From Aculops lycopersici (taxonomy: Eukaryota; Arthropoda; Arachnida; Trombidiformes; Eriophyidae), in contig WNKI01000005.1 of assembly GCA_015350385.1 (NCBI GenBank), positions 22,342-86,341 on the forward strand: a DNA stretch of 64,000 nt, written 5' to 3'. Below the pieces are notes generated by a model, which had not been told where the DNA came from, searched no databases, and saw nothing but the letters and a program-made list of their open reading frames with translations. This document shows positions 31,728-43,188 of this stretch, piece by piece. Every line of letters starts with the position of its first letter. The first letter of the stretch is position 1. The translations under genes and the position numbers were made by a program.

Positions 31728-32084
31728 TTAATTTCCTTCAATTTTTGGTGGTCTTGCCAACAAGTCCCTTTGTGGTGTCTTAATCGGACCCACGATCAAA
31801 TCATCGTCACCTTCGTAATTGGCATCCGGGTCGTGGGTCTCATCTGAGTCGGACATAGCAAACTCGCTAGGCTCAATGTCTATATACTCCTCCTCTTCTT
31901 GTGCACCGGAAGTCTGGTTGTTTCTATCAACCCTATGAAGTTCATGCACTTGTTGCAGTGATTGCTCTTTGATCAACGGTTCAATCGTTGTCGACCCAAT
32001 GGGCTCGCTCATGACAGCCGATGAGAGTAACGCTAGAGACGCGAGCAGTAAAGCTGTCGCTAAAATGAAAAAGTTTTGCCTCAT
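31728..32084 (-). CDS. Small acidic secreted protein or peptide precursor
   Basis: A 118-residue ORF with an ATG. Residues 1-25 form a clear signal peptide (MRQNFFILATALLLASLALLS, likely cleaved near SSA-VMS). The mature part is acidic, with EEEEYIDIEPSEF (a possible tyrosine-sulfation context) and DSDETHDPD, and ends in a short basic tail (QRDLLARPPKIEGN). It has no cysteines and no clear dibasic peptide cassettes, so function is unknown. The whole protein fits in one exon. Confidence 0.55.
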   Translation of the reverse strand: MRQNFFILATALLLASLALLSSAVMSEPIGSTTIEPLIKEQSLQQVHELHRVDRNNQTSGAQEEEEYIDIEPSEFAMSDSDETHDPDANYEGDDDLIVGPIKTPQRDLLARPPKIEGN

Positions 32085-32374
32085 GATTGCTGTTGTAGTC
32101 GTTAGTTCAACTCACTTGCTTGATATTATATTTGTTTAGATATGATTAGACCAATTTGATTGGTGATATACAATCAATCAAATGACAGAGGCAAGTTTTT
32201 GTACTTATTTTTTAGCTTCAATCATCAACAGTGACGAAATCGACTCGCGGTCGCGCTTATTTTTAGCCTTGAGACTCGAGAGGCCAGTTACTCAGCCAGA
32301 CAGGTGGATATTTTGAAACGTTTGTGACGCCACCAAGTGGTTAAGCATCCAAGTCAACATGAGACTCCGTTTTG
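32085..32374. other. Spacer between two minus-strand genes
   Basis: Promoter region of the small secreted protein and 3' flank of the next gene. Nothing else is seen. Confidence 0.4.
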
Positions 32375-33070
32375 CTAGACCGAACTAGATGGCGTCTCGG
32401 TTGGTTGAAATATGTTAGTGCCATTAGCTGCACTATTATTAGTACGAGTCTCGCCATCGTCGACTGCTCGCCGCTTTGCCCCGCGACTACGATGCTTTCG
32501 TTTCCTCTTTCGTCGTCGTCGTCGACTCTGCTGCTGTCGATTCACCTGTCCACATGGCGCAAATTTAGACTCTTTTGGCTTCGGTGTCTTGTTTTTGATG
32601 GCGCTCCTGTGGCCAAAAGATCGAGTTCCTAGTGGATGGCTGCCGAAAGTTGCGGCCACCAGGCTAGCGGCTGCGGCTGCCGCCGCCGGGACCAACAGTT
32701 GGCCGAACAGGTTGCTCTGGTTAGCGTAGAGGTAGTAGTGGTTGAGCATTAGCTGGGCCTGCGAGTTATTGTAGTAATGACATTGCTGCTCCGAAAGCGA
32801 GGATGAAGTGTTCGACGAATGATGGGATTGGCCAGTTGCGCGCTGTGTCAGGTGGTTGCTCATCGTCGGCGGCGCTAGTTGAGGTAAAGGTAGTGCAGGT
32901 TGCGCGACAACATTATTATTATTATCATCACTACTCTTATCTTCTCCCCTTCCAAGCGACTCACAATTGGCTTCTGGCGAGACCTCTATTTCGATACTAG
33001 CGTTGCCACTTTCGCTATTCGCCGTGGATGTCCTCGTTGCCACCCTTTGCTCGACTCCGGTAGGTTCCAT
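32375..33070 (-). CDS. Hypothetical Ala-run, basic-tailed protein
   Basis: 231 residues from an ATG at 33070, just downstream of an acceptor-like TCTTTCAG, so it may be a coding exon of a longer transcript. The N-terminal half is Ser/Asn/Gln-rich. The middle has a run of eight alanines next to hydrophobic residues (AAAAAAAASLVAATFG), and the C-terminal third has a very basic block (RRRRRKRKRKHRSRGAKRR) that could act as a nuclear localisation or nucleic-acid-binding segment. No domain is recognised. The ORF could be fortuitous, but its codon bias toward repeats matches the neighbouring genes. Confidence 0.4.
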   Translation of the reverse strand: MEPTGVEQRVATRTSTANSESGNASIEIEVSPEANCESLGRGEDKSSDDNNNNVVAQPALPLPQLAPPTMSNHLTQRATGQSHHSSNTSSSLSEQQCHYYNNSQAQLMLNHYYLYANQSNLFGQLLVPAAAAAAASLVAATFGSHPLGTRSFGHRSAIKNKTPKPKESKFAPCGQVNRQQQSRRRRRKRKRKHRSRGAKRRAVDDGETRTNNSAANGTNIFQPTETPSSSV

Positions 33071-36000
33071 GTCTGAAAGACTCCAGTATATAGACAGCAA
33101 GTTTTGAAAGACAGTATGTGTTGTCGGGTATATGTTTGAAAGACTTGATTACATTACTTCGATTTGCAGATAAATATAAGTTTGGTTGCTGAGGTTGAAA
33201 GACTCACGGTAGTTCCACTTCGTCGACTTGCTGCTAGTGGTCAGTGCATGTCTTCATAATGATGTTTCTTTACTCCACTTTGATGACGATTATATTGTTT
33301 TGTACATGAACACATTGCGACGATTATTGCATGCAAATTTCTACCATTACGACACCTGTGTATTTTTATATAATTTGCTCAGCTCTAGAGTTGCCCAATT
33401 GGTTTTTGCAGCAGTTGCTGCTGCTGCTTATGTTGCAAATGATGACTGCTAGCGCATCTGAAAGGATGATTATAATAATATTCTTCATTGGATCATTAGT
33501 TCGGCTAACCTCATTTCTCCCAGTCAAACGGGTTATTTACTTTGATGGCGATTTCCATCTTCCTTCATTGATTATAACTGATAATGAAAATCAAATCGTG
33601 ATTTGGATTTTGTAGAGGTTTCTCAATGTACATGGGGAGTTTGTTTACATTCGTGACGAGATTTTCCCTCTCACATTCCCGTTAAACGCGTGCAAACTAC
33701 CACCTTCGTTGCACGTACACACTGCCCATTATTGCGTATGCAGAGTCTGCAATGCAGAGTCTGCAATGCAGACCACTAGTGGTGCAGACTCAAAAGGTGC
33801 GCACCAAAGATGCTACGCTGCACTAGAGAGGAAGCGAGTGAGTGAGTGTGAGAGAGGCATTGTGTTTGGCTCGCGTGCCTTGCGATTACCACGCTAGCGA
33901 TGGCCACTTCCGGGCGACAAAAGACTCCGATGCTGATGAGTCATGGACACAGGAAATAGCGCAACCTTTTCTCAATAGTTGCGGCTGCAGCTTTGGCTTC
34001 GGCTGACTCACATGATTGAACCATCAAGCGCCCGGCTTTCGTTTAACCTAGTCAGTTAGGTGGTTGGCTAGCTGGCAAAGAGGGGAAGCACAAATTGGTC
34101 GAAAGCGAGAGTGTGGCGAATAGCTGCTGGCTGGTGGTTGCCCACCACCAAGTTTAACTTTAACTTGGCAACTCGATTCATTTCCTTGAGGACTACCAGG
34201 CAAACCGAACTAAAAAACTCCGCTGCCGAAGACGACGAATGCAACTAAACGTTTGGTAGGTGAGAGAAACTCAATTGCTGTTTTTACTTTCCTCCTCACA
34301 ATGGACCAGCCACAAAGTTGTTGCTCCTCGAGACTTGCGGCCGAACAATTGACGCGGGCAAAGTCGAGCTAGTGGCGACTATTGCGCAGCATTAGAGCGC
34401 GCGGCAACCACCGACTGGCTAGTGAAGCAGGCAAGTGGACAGTGGCGACGAGCCTTCGGGCGCCGACCACTTGTGGCCACTTTCGTCTACCTGCTTGGTC
34501 GTCACAATGGTAATAGCGAGAGGAGCAATAGTAAAAAAGCATCAAGGCGGCAACTACAACAAGTGTCATTATCTCACTCGAGGCTGCCTCGTCCATTGAG
34601 GCAATTGAGTCTCATCGGTCGGAGATCTTGGCGCCGCTCGACTAGTTTGCTACTCGGCAGCCAACTCAGATCAGAGACTCAAGTCTCGATTGGCAAGCTC
34701 CCATCCTATCGGCATCATTAAGTCACATAGTCGGCGCGGTCGCCATTGCCGCTGCTGCCGTATCTCTGGCATGTAGACGACAAGTGGTTGTGCGACTTCA
34801 CCAGCCAACAAAAGGTAGTTCTCTGCTTCTTCATCCTCTGCTTCTTTGACAAAGATTCCTATACATCGTTGTTGTTGTTGTCGTCGTTGTAGTTTCTCTC
34901 GAGTTTCAATCCTCGAGGTCAGAGGAGTTTTATGGGAAGCTACTGCATTTGGAAATGCGCCGAAGTGACGATTAGTTGGTTGCCTCAATGACGCCGCTAC
35001 TGCAACCACTACCACTGCAGCTGGCGGTGTTGCCGTTGCGTTGGCATTGAGGCGAGATTTGCTTTGTTGCGCCAGTGAGCCTTTTCAGTCTCATGCAATC
35101 GGCAGGTAAGCCCACCGAATGGGAGCGCGCGCTCGCGCTAAGAAACCACCTGCCAGTTGGGAGCCTTGTATCGAGTTTCACCGTGGCGTTGCGCCAAGCC
35201 AGTCAGTCAGTCATCAAGTTGTCTAATTACGCTCGCTTTGCCGGCGCTGCCTTTTGCCATCCCGTGTCCGTGTATCGTGTGCATCGCCTAATAGCGGTGG
35301 TCGTGTGATCCCCACTTGCTGATGGCAGCGCCGGTGGCAACGCCCAAAACTTGCGCTCAAGTCGCAACCATCAATGGGCGCCTCTCTATATCTTTCTCAA
35401 TGATTAGTGTGTGTTTGTGTGTAATCCCATAGTTTAGGTCGATGAGCAACCAGACAACAAACAACATGCAACTTGGCCAGCCAGCTGGCATTGTCATCAA
35501 TCATTTCGGTGGCCAGCTAGCTGATCGAGTCTGTTTTTCGCCACGGTTTTGCGGATACACCGAAGCAAACGCAAAAACGTATGCATCTGCCACCAGAATG
35601 TGACTGGACCAATTTGGGTCCAAGTTGCGCTAGAAGTAAGAGTTGGCTGGGGAGAAAAGATGTCTGCAGTCAATAAACTCTCCGCTAGTACTGCAGTCTA
35701 AATGTTATCTAAATATTGAACCTCGAAAGTAGCCAATTATTTGGCCAGACGATGATGATATCGTGAGATCATCTTGGTTATTGTTTCTCGCAACAATTGT
35801 TTGCTTTCTCATTCACTCTATCCACTGATGCCAATGTGTGAGTATTTGTTCTACCATCTCGACAAACCTCGTCAACGAGTCCATGCTATTTAGTGCACAA
35901 AAATAGATAGCAATTGCATATAGGAGGTAGTATTTAGAAGTTGGTTTGTAGTTGTAGTCGCTATCGTTCGAGTCAAGTCAAGATAAATTAATACTAAAAG

Positions 36001-37857
36001 AGCGAGACTCGGAGTTGTTGCTTTTTATGTTGTTTCAGTTCGGCTTCAATGGCAAGAGTTAAAGTTGCAACTTTGCAAATTGGCCGACTTTTGCCAACTT
36101 TCTCTCTTGCTCGCTCCATAAAGTCAACCAAACTGATATCACTAATCGCTAGTTAGCCCACTAGCTCGTCTCTCGTCAGCTGCTCGTCTACTTCTTTCTC
36201 TTTCTCTCGCTCTCTCACTATCACTCCCTCGCTCTGCCTTTTGATATAAGCCTTTCGCTTCAGGTGCGACGATAGCGAGGAGCTGTAGTCGTCGTCGTCG
36301 TCATCGTGGTTGCTGTTGCTCCTTTTGTTGTTGCTCTCGTACTGTTAATAATCTCTGTCGCCCACCAGCAAAGTTATGATTTCATTCCCTCATCGCGATT
36401 ATTATCAAAAGATAGCCGGCTAGTGAGCTGCTTGCATTTGTTTTGACTAAGCCAGAGGAGTTTAATGTTGCATCAAGTTTTAGTTTTTGCAACTAAAAAT
36501 GAAACTAGAACTGTGACTTTGATTGAAGCCACAACGGCGCATTGGATGTCAGGCGCCACGTTGTGCGTCGTCCAAGTGGGCAATTGTAATTCTGAATAGA
36601 ATTAGTGATAGTGAGAGAAGCAACAATTAGCTAACCAAAGAGCGACGATAGAGAGAGAGAGAGGCAGAGACAGAGACAGAAAAGGAAGAGTTCACCTTGG
36701 GAGAAAGAGATAGAGAGAAGGCAAAGTGCAACAGAAACAAGTGAAGCATTAGAGGCAATAGTATTGGGCTTAAAGTTAGTTGGCGCCTTGCGAGCGGCGC
36801 GAGTTGCAAACTACAGTGATGATGAGTATAATAAATTTGCCATAGAATTGAATTAATGTTTTCTTAAGCCTCAAGCAGCAAGTTTGCTAACAACGACGAC
36901 GACCAAACTAGACCGAACTGTAGATACACGGCCGCATTCGAGTCGCACAGTGAGCAACGAAGTTAAAGGGCGAGAGACAGAGAGGAAACAACGAGATTAT
37001 CATCAAAGTCAAGCATCAACATCACTGAAAAGGTTGCGTCGAGCCGCTAAGCTGCTGCCTTTTTGGCTCCTCGTTAGCCTTTCGCTTGGCTGACTTATTG
37101 TTGCTGTTACCGCTGCTGTATTCCCATTGCAGTTCGTGTTGCTATTACTGTTACTGCTGCGCTAGGCGCTATAATTACGCCGCTCGCAGGTCGCTAGGTG
37201 ACTCTCGGTGCATCCATCTATCTATCGTCGACTGTGAGCCAATTAGAGCCTCAAGCTTCAAACTGCGGCGAGTTAGAGGAAGGGAGACAGACAGACAGAC
37301 AAACAGAGAAGCAAACTAGAGTTTGCAAGACAAAAAGGCAGCAGAAGAGGGAAATAGAGAGAAACGAGAGCAAACTCGCTAGATGCAGCCGAGCATTTAG
37401 ACACAAGTGCAAAGGCATGCGGATGTCGGCTAAGTTGTGCCATCAAACAATAACATAGAGAGCTAGCGACTCTCTCTCTCTCCATCTCACTACGTTGCTC
37501 GGTGCGCTAGTGTTAGCCTTAGAATTAGCTGGCCAGCCGACAACAGGGAGCCTTCGAGTGAGCATCCAGCTTATTTGCTGCCTCAAACGACAGAAACAAT
37601 AACGTTAGTCACACAACAGCAAGAGAGACACACTCGTCTTACAACAACAGTTCAAGTTACGTGATTAGAAAAAAGGTAGGCTCCTTGTCTTTGGAACTCT
37701 TTCTCGCAGACGCGAGAGTTGCATAGTTTCTCATTCTCTAAAGTCTATTTGTTGCAAATTCCATACACTAATTTGATGGCAGGTAACCCAATTAAGTGAT
37801 TCGCTTTGAGTCTACTCACTTCCGGCGCGCAGCTAACCAACTGAGCGAAAGTTGCTC
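33071..37857. other. Long non-coding tract of ankyrin intron 2
   Basis: No protein motifs on either strand. It includes a short tandem duplication (GCAGAGTCTGCAAT units at about 33,740-33,775), GA-rich runs at about 36,645-36,685 and a donor-like GGTAGGTGAGAG near 34,258. It may be regulatory, as long first introns of neuronal genes often are, but nothing proves it. Confidence 0.35.
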
Positions 37858-37954
37858 ATGCCGTCGAGGAGCCAGCAGGCGCGCAACTTGTTGATGGGCG
37901 CGGCCGGCAGCGCGTCGAGCCTCGCTGTTGGCAACAACAGCATCAAGGGCGAAG
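37858..37954 (+). CDS. Candidate alternative ankyrin first coding exon
   Basis: ATG at 37858 opens MPSRSQQARNLLMGAAGS, 32 codons, to donor GGCGAAG|GTAGCA in phase 1, which is compatible with the linker exon at 41597. The segment is more GC-rich and codon-biased than its surroundings. Without transcripts this is a suggestion only. Confidence 0.3.
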
Positions 37955-40900
37955 GTAGCAGCGAGAACTGTATTTCCAAGAGCCGCCGCCGCTGCCGCTG
38001 CCGCGATTCATGGCCGCCGAACTCCACGAAGACCTTCGCCTGGATATTTGCCTTGTAAAAGTAATACTAGTTGACGAGAGAGATTGAGTGAGTGAGAGGG
38101 ATGGATGGTAGTGGTAAACGTAAGGGTAAGAGTAAAGTTTGCATCCCTCTCCCTTTCTGTTTGCTTAAGCCATAAAAGATCCTCGCTCCCACCACCGAAA
38201 GCTCGCGGCAAACCCGGCGGCCTACGCAACCCTCACTATTTAGTGCCTCTGCCTCCGCCTCTACCACAGTTGCCGTTGCGTAGCATTGGAGCGCTGGAGG
38301 CTCGCTATTTGAATCGTTGGATTGATCGGCTTGATATTCTCGCGACCAACCAAAGTTTGTTGTCTGTATCTCGATTGAGTGGTCGCCTTCAGTTGGTTTC
38401 AGTCAGTGAGTCAGTCGATTCGTGGCTTTGCTTGCGAGCTTCGTCTTTGGCTTGGCTGCTTCGATTCCACCGCGTGGCCTTGCCACCAATAAGAGTCAAG
38501 GAGTCAGCCATTTAAATAGCCGAGCAACGAGACGGAATGCAGATGCGCTCATTTGCATTGAGCATCGCTAGTTTGCATCTCCAACTAGACGAGCGACTCG
38601 CGAAGCTGGCGACATTGCAATCGTCTCTCTCTCTCTGTCTCTAACTCTATTTTGGCTCGCCTCACATGTTGTACCATGTGAGTTGCGTCAAGTTTCCACG
38701 GCGAGCTGGCTTATCTGAGCCGGACAGAACCGAACTGAACGGAACGAAAGAATAGAATGGACGAGATTGGGGCCATAAAGTCGACAGGAGTTCGTAGCGG
38801 AGACTGCTGACCACACTGCGAGTTTGTTTAACGGATCTCCAGCTCCAACTTTACTACTCCACTTTATCACTCAGTCTAGCGACGAGCTGAGCTGATCTGA
38901 GCCTCGCCCATATGACGAGGCGCAGTTGGAGCGGGATGTCCAATGGATTGTTCCCGTTGCTCGGCTTCGGGGCCTCGCGTTGGAAGGGATAGAGAATGCA
39001 TATCTCTCGCGCCGCCTTTTCTCCATGTGCACTTGTGTGTGATCTATGGGTGGCGCGCAAAATTTGGGGCCTCGGTGTGGTGGGCGCGCTGGCCCATTGA
39101 GGCGAAACACAATGAGTCACATGCTGCGTGCAAGTGCAGCGACGGCGCTCAATCACAAACACACAAGGATTTGCGCTGTTTGCAGACGAGACCAGGTGTG
39201 CTAGTTGCACAACACACAGCGAACTCGAGCTTGGCTCTGAAAAAAGTTGTCTGCGCGACTGCCACCCCCCTTTTGAGCTTTTTTACAGAGAAACTAAAAG
39301 GGGCGGCAGCGCACGATGCCAAGCGCTGCCACTGGGCGGGGACTTGCACAGCTTCGCCTGCTACGGCACAGCGCGAGCTTGCCACTATGCGGCCAGTGCG
39401 CCTGCGCGCCGCGGGGGAGTTGCACAGGTCGTCCATTGTTGTTCCTTGCTCTTGCACTAGCCTTAGCCTCAACTTCCACTAGCTCGTCGTCGCCAACTTG
39501 AACGCAAAACGCTCGCACCACCGACAACAACAACAACAACAACAACAAGAACGAAGCGCAGCAAAGCAGAGCCGAGCCAAGTGGCCGCTCTGTTGTAGTT
39601 TTCCAGCTTGCAACTAGAGAGACGGCGACGACGACCAAATAGACGAACAACGAAACCGACGGGTTTTGCTGCAAAAGTTGGGGTGCCCGCAGCAGCAATA
39701 ACGGCGGCGGCAATAACTCGAATGCAACTGCAAGTTTGCTAGGTGGGCGAGCGAGCGAGCGACTGGAGATAGCAAGCGAGGCGAGCAAGCGGCAAGCTAG
39801 CAGCAAAGGTGAGCTACGTGTGTTTCTATTCCGCTTTTCGTTTTCGTCGAGCGCCATTGTGTTTGCGGCTAAAGCGGCAACCACGACGACGACAACGACG
39901 AGTTTGTGCACATTGTGAGTTGCGTCGAGTTGGCGGCGCAAGTAGCAGCAGACTAGTGGAGTTGTAGAGGCGACAGTTTAGTTTAGTTTAGTTTGGATCA
40001 CGATCACGACTACCACCACAACCTCAACTGCAACCATTGAGACCCCAAGAAAGACCAAGCGTTTGAGTTGGAGTTTGAGAGTTGGAATTAGAATTAGAAA
40101 AAGAATCAGAGTTTATTAAGTAAAGTAAAGTACAAAGTTTGAAGTTCATCGCAAAGTCACCTGAACCTCAAGTTCCGTTCAGGTAGAAGAAAGTGAGCCA
40201 CAGTTTCGAGTTAAGAGTTGATGGCAAAGACACAAGAGGGAAATAATTCGGTCTAGTTCGTCAGCATAACAATAATTCAGTTATTGTTGTTGTTGGTGGT
40301 GCTACAGCTGCTTAGTTATTAGCTTAGTTTTTATTGCTCACTTTCAATTTCAAGCTCAATTTTTAGCCAGCCTCAAGCTAAACGCGTGTTAATTTCGGCC
40401 ACGCAAAAGCTGAAGGAAATTAGTGAGCAACTACTAGGCAAATACCAAGCAACTAGACGACCACCACCACGACGATCACAAGATTCGCAAATCAAAAGTT
40501 ATGTTGTTGTTGTTGTTACCACTTTTACCTGGCGAAAATTCATTTCAGGCAAGCAGTTTGATTTCTCCGCTTGCCACCAGGTTGTTGCTATTGTCACCGT
40601 AGTTATCATTGGAAACTTGCAAAATCAATAGTAATAATAATAAAGAATTTAATTTCAAAAATTCCTTGACGGTGAAATTTGTGCAAAAAAGTAAAAGCAA
40701 CCAACCAACAGAATCTACAGCCATCTCATCATCTGATCTGATCTATTGATTAATTGATTGATTAATTGGACACCTGTTTTGCATCAATCTAACAACACAA
40801 GACTATTATTATAATTATACATCTAAATCTAAATTCAATCAAGAGACAAGAGTATTTACAAGAGAAGGGTATTTACGAACAATCTAGAGCAACTCAAAGT

Positions 40901-41596
40901 TTGCAGGTAAGAGAAACGCGAAGAGATTCACTTCGTTGGCGTCGATCCTTGTCATCGACTTCGTTGTAGTCTTCTACGTCGGCAACAAGAAAAAGAGCAA
41001 CCAACGACGGAAATGTGTTTGGTTTTACGATCATTTGGCACGACCGCATTGCGCAACCGGCCAACCAAGAGTCGTATCGATTTGCTTGTTGCGTTTTCCG
41101 CAAACGCAATGAGAGGCAATCGAATAGCAAGCGAAAGCAAATAAAACAGAAAAGGCGACGAAAGCAAGAGCAATACTCGCGACTCACCTGAGAGCAAAGT
41201 GTTTTCCCCGTGCACCCGTGACAGACCACCTGTTTGTCTGCTTCGTGAGCGCTCTTTGTGTTTGTGTGCAAGTGAATGAGTGAGTGTGTGCTCTTACCTG
41301 ATTATTACGCTACTTGATTATGCTAGCTAAAATTAAACGACGAGTAATCAGAGTCGATTGTTGAATAAATGCCTAGCAGCTCACTCTGACTTGACTTTGA
41401 ATTTGAATGTAAACTTGAACAAACAAAAAGATAACTTGACTTGACTAAAGTAAAACAGGAAAACTAACAAACTTCTTCAACTCAACTACCACAACTCGTA
41501 CCCACAACTTACCTTTACTTGCAACCTCATCTGGAAACTATACTTGCAACAACTTCAATCGACCAACCGAAAAAAAACAACAAATAAAATGAGCAG
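37955..41596. other. Non-coding tract upstream of the ankyrin linker exon
   Basis: Several strong donor-like sites occur on the plus strand (GCAAAG|GTGAGC near 39,808; TTGCAG|GTAAGA near 40,907), preceded by GC-rich, CpG-containing sequence at about 38,850-39,800. This fits untranslated first exons of an internal promoter for repeat-less ankyrin forms. Four GTTTA copies lie at 39976-39995. No other gene is seen. Confidence 0.35.
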
Positions 41597-42278
41597 CCGA
41601 CGACCAAGCGCACGCAGAGTCCGTAAGGTTCCTCACGACGGATGTTATGAAAAACTTCAACTCCTCGATGGCCGACGATTACGCAACCTCCCAGTCAAAC
41701 CTGACCAACAACCAGCAGCAGCAGCAGGCGACCGCCGCTCAGCAGCAACAGGCTGCCGACAATATGAACCAGCAACAGCAGCACCAAATGCCCACTGACA
41801 TGGAAGAGCTAGAGGCCGAGCGGCGCGCGCTACAGCAGCGTGCCGGAAGCCAGCTGGCCGGAAGTCGGCCGCAGCTCATTGTGGACGAGATGCAACAGGA
41901 TCTCCAGTATCTGGCTCGCGAGGCGCCACTTGACGGCGGCGAGTCCACCTTTGGTGCCTATAGTCAGCTCGGCGGCGGGAGTCAGCATGGAATCTCGTCG
42001 GGTTCAATAGCTGGCCACGAGCAGGGATTGTTGTTGCGCAACGAGGAGGGAGACGACGATTTAGTTGGCGATTATGACAATGATCCAAATCGATCCTCCA
42101 GTCGCCAGGATTCGGAGTCTGCGGCGCTAGTTGCAAACTACGCGCGCGGCTCGCCCCTCCACCGGAACCTTAGCGAGACGCCCACAAGTGCCAGTCGGTT
42201 TGCCGTTCACAATGAGCTGGCTCTCGACTCTCTGGCTCCCGATAACGTTGACATCCAGCGGCCCCTTCAACAGGCAGG
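41597..42278 (+). CDS. Ank2: Ankyrin exon 3: linker between repeats and ZU5
   Basis: Acceptor GAGCAG|CC at 41596/41597 and phase 1 entry, so DSEDE continues ADDQAHAESVRFLTTDVM. The exon is a Gln- and acidic-residue-rich linker of about 227 residues without a fold. An internal Met (MKNFNSS at 41647) could start products from internal promoters. The donor is GCAGG|GTAAGT at 42278/42279, phase 2, joining directly to the ZU5 exon as AGFLVSFMVDARGG, the ankyrin consensus. Confidence 0.85.
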
Positions 42279-42834
42279 GTAAGTGTCTCTTTGAAACTTT
42301 TTTATTTCCATGGTTAGTTGTGTTGAAATGAGAACCTTAATCCGCAGGTTGTTTTATTCCTCTCCTCTCCTTTCTCTGGTCCCTCTTTCTCCGCTACACT
42401 TGTTTCTTTTCTTCTCCTTGCCCCCCCCCGCTCGTTCGTTTTGTCCAGTTTTGTTATCCTTTTCTCCAAGATCAAATTAAACTCCCGCCAAGCTACCACC
42501 TGCGCGCTCGCTCGCCAACTCCAAATTCTGCTACCTATCAACGAGCACCAGCAATAGTGAAGAAATAAGCTACAAAAAAGAAATCAGAAGACTCCCTTTT
42601 AGCTTGCAGCCTTTCTAACAATTAGCTCTCCCTTCTCTCTACCTCTACCTTTCTCTTCTCTATCCAACTCCAAATGTCGACTCTCTCGCTTGCCGAACTC
42701 TAAACTATCGCATTGCAATCTCGCAACTCAAATCAAAACTCCACAACGCTGCAAACCCTCGGCGCCGTCTCGCAAACGGTTGATGCTGATCTCGCTCAAC
42801 GAAACTATTACTGTTTCTCCTGCACCATCAACAG
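42279..42834 (+). other. Ankyrin intron before the cassette exon
   Basis: GTAAGT to a pyrimidine-rich acceptor ending CACCATCAACAG at 42834. It contains no other feature. Confidence 0.7.
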
Positions 42835-43188
42835 CGACTTCACCTTCCAACTAGACAACAAAGACTCCGGTGGACCAGGCGACCACTTCGCGCCTGAACT
42901 TGATTTAAGCAGCGAGCAAACTTTGCAAGCCGAAATTGGCACCACCGCTGATCTCGATGCCAGTCTAGCGGATGAACAACGAGAGCAACAAGTGTTTGCT
43001 GATTCTGCAAACACTAACGTAGTGGTCGCCTGTGATAACGCTCGAGAGCCGTTAGCTGTTGCTCACGAACAATCAGCTCCCCAAGTTGGGGGAGGAGAGC
43101 GGCGAATGGAAGTCGTCGGTGAGCCAACAACAGACTCCACTACTAAAACAACTCTCCCGATAGAAACAAGCACGAAACCGCCAAGACC
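42835..43188 (+). CDS. Ank2: Ankyrin optional cassette exon (118 codons)
   Basis: Good acceptor (TTTCTCCTGCACCATCAACAG) and donor (ACC|GTAAGT). Length 354 bp with phase 2 at both ends, so inclusion or skipping keeps the frame between exon 3 and the ZU5 exon. Its content is acidic and disordered (AELDLSSEQ-type), with a Thr-rich end (TTDSTTKTTLPIETST). It has no homologue that I recognise. Its length, phase and open frame make it credible. Confidence 0.65.

Larger units (their letters stand above)
18457..41596 (+). other. Ankyrin intron 2 (23.1 kb) with nested opposite-strand genes
   Basis: Bounded by GTAAGT at 18457 and AATGAGCAG at 41596. It holds four minus-strand genes (SASH1-like, SLC41-like, a small secreted protein, a basic Ala-rich protein) and long non-coding tracts that contain candidate plus-strand alternative first exons. 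Confidence 0.8.

Noticed and set aside
33709..33897. Short ORF over the GCAGAGTCTGCAAT duplications
   Set aside because: Only a local tandem duplication; no protein feature or RNA fold could be supported by eye.
39294..39941. 215-codon minus-strand ORF in ankyrin intron 2
   Set aside because: Val/Leu and Arg runs derive from short GC-rich and CAA repeats; there is no domain, no splice context, and other frames are equally open.
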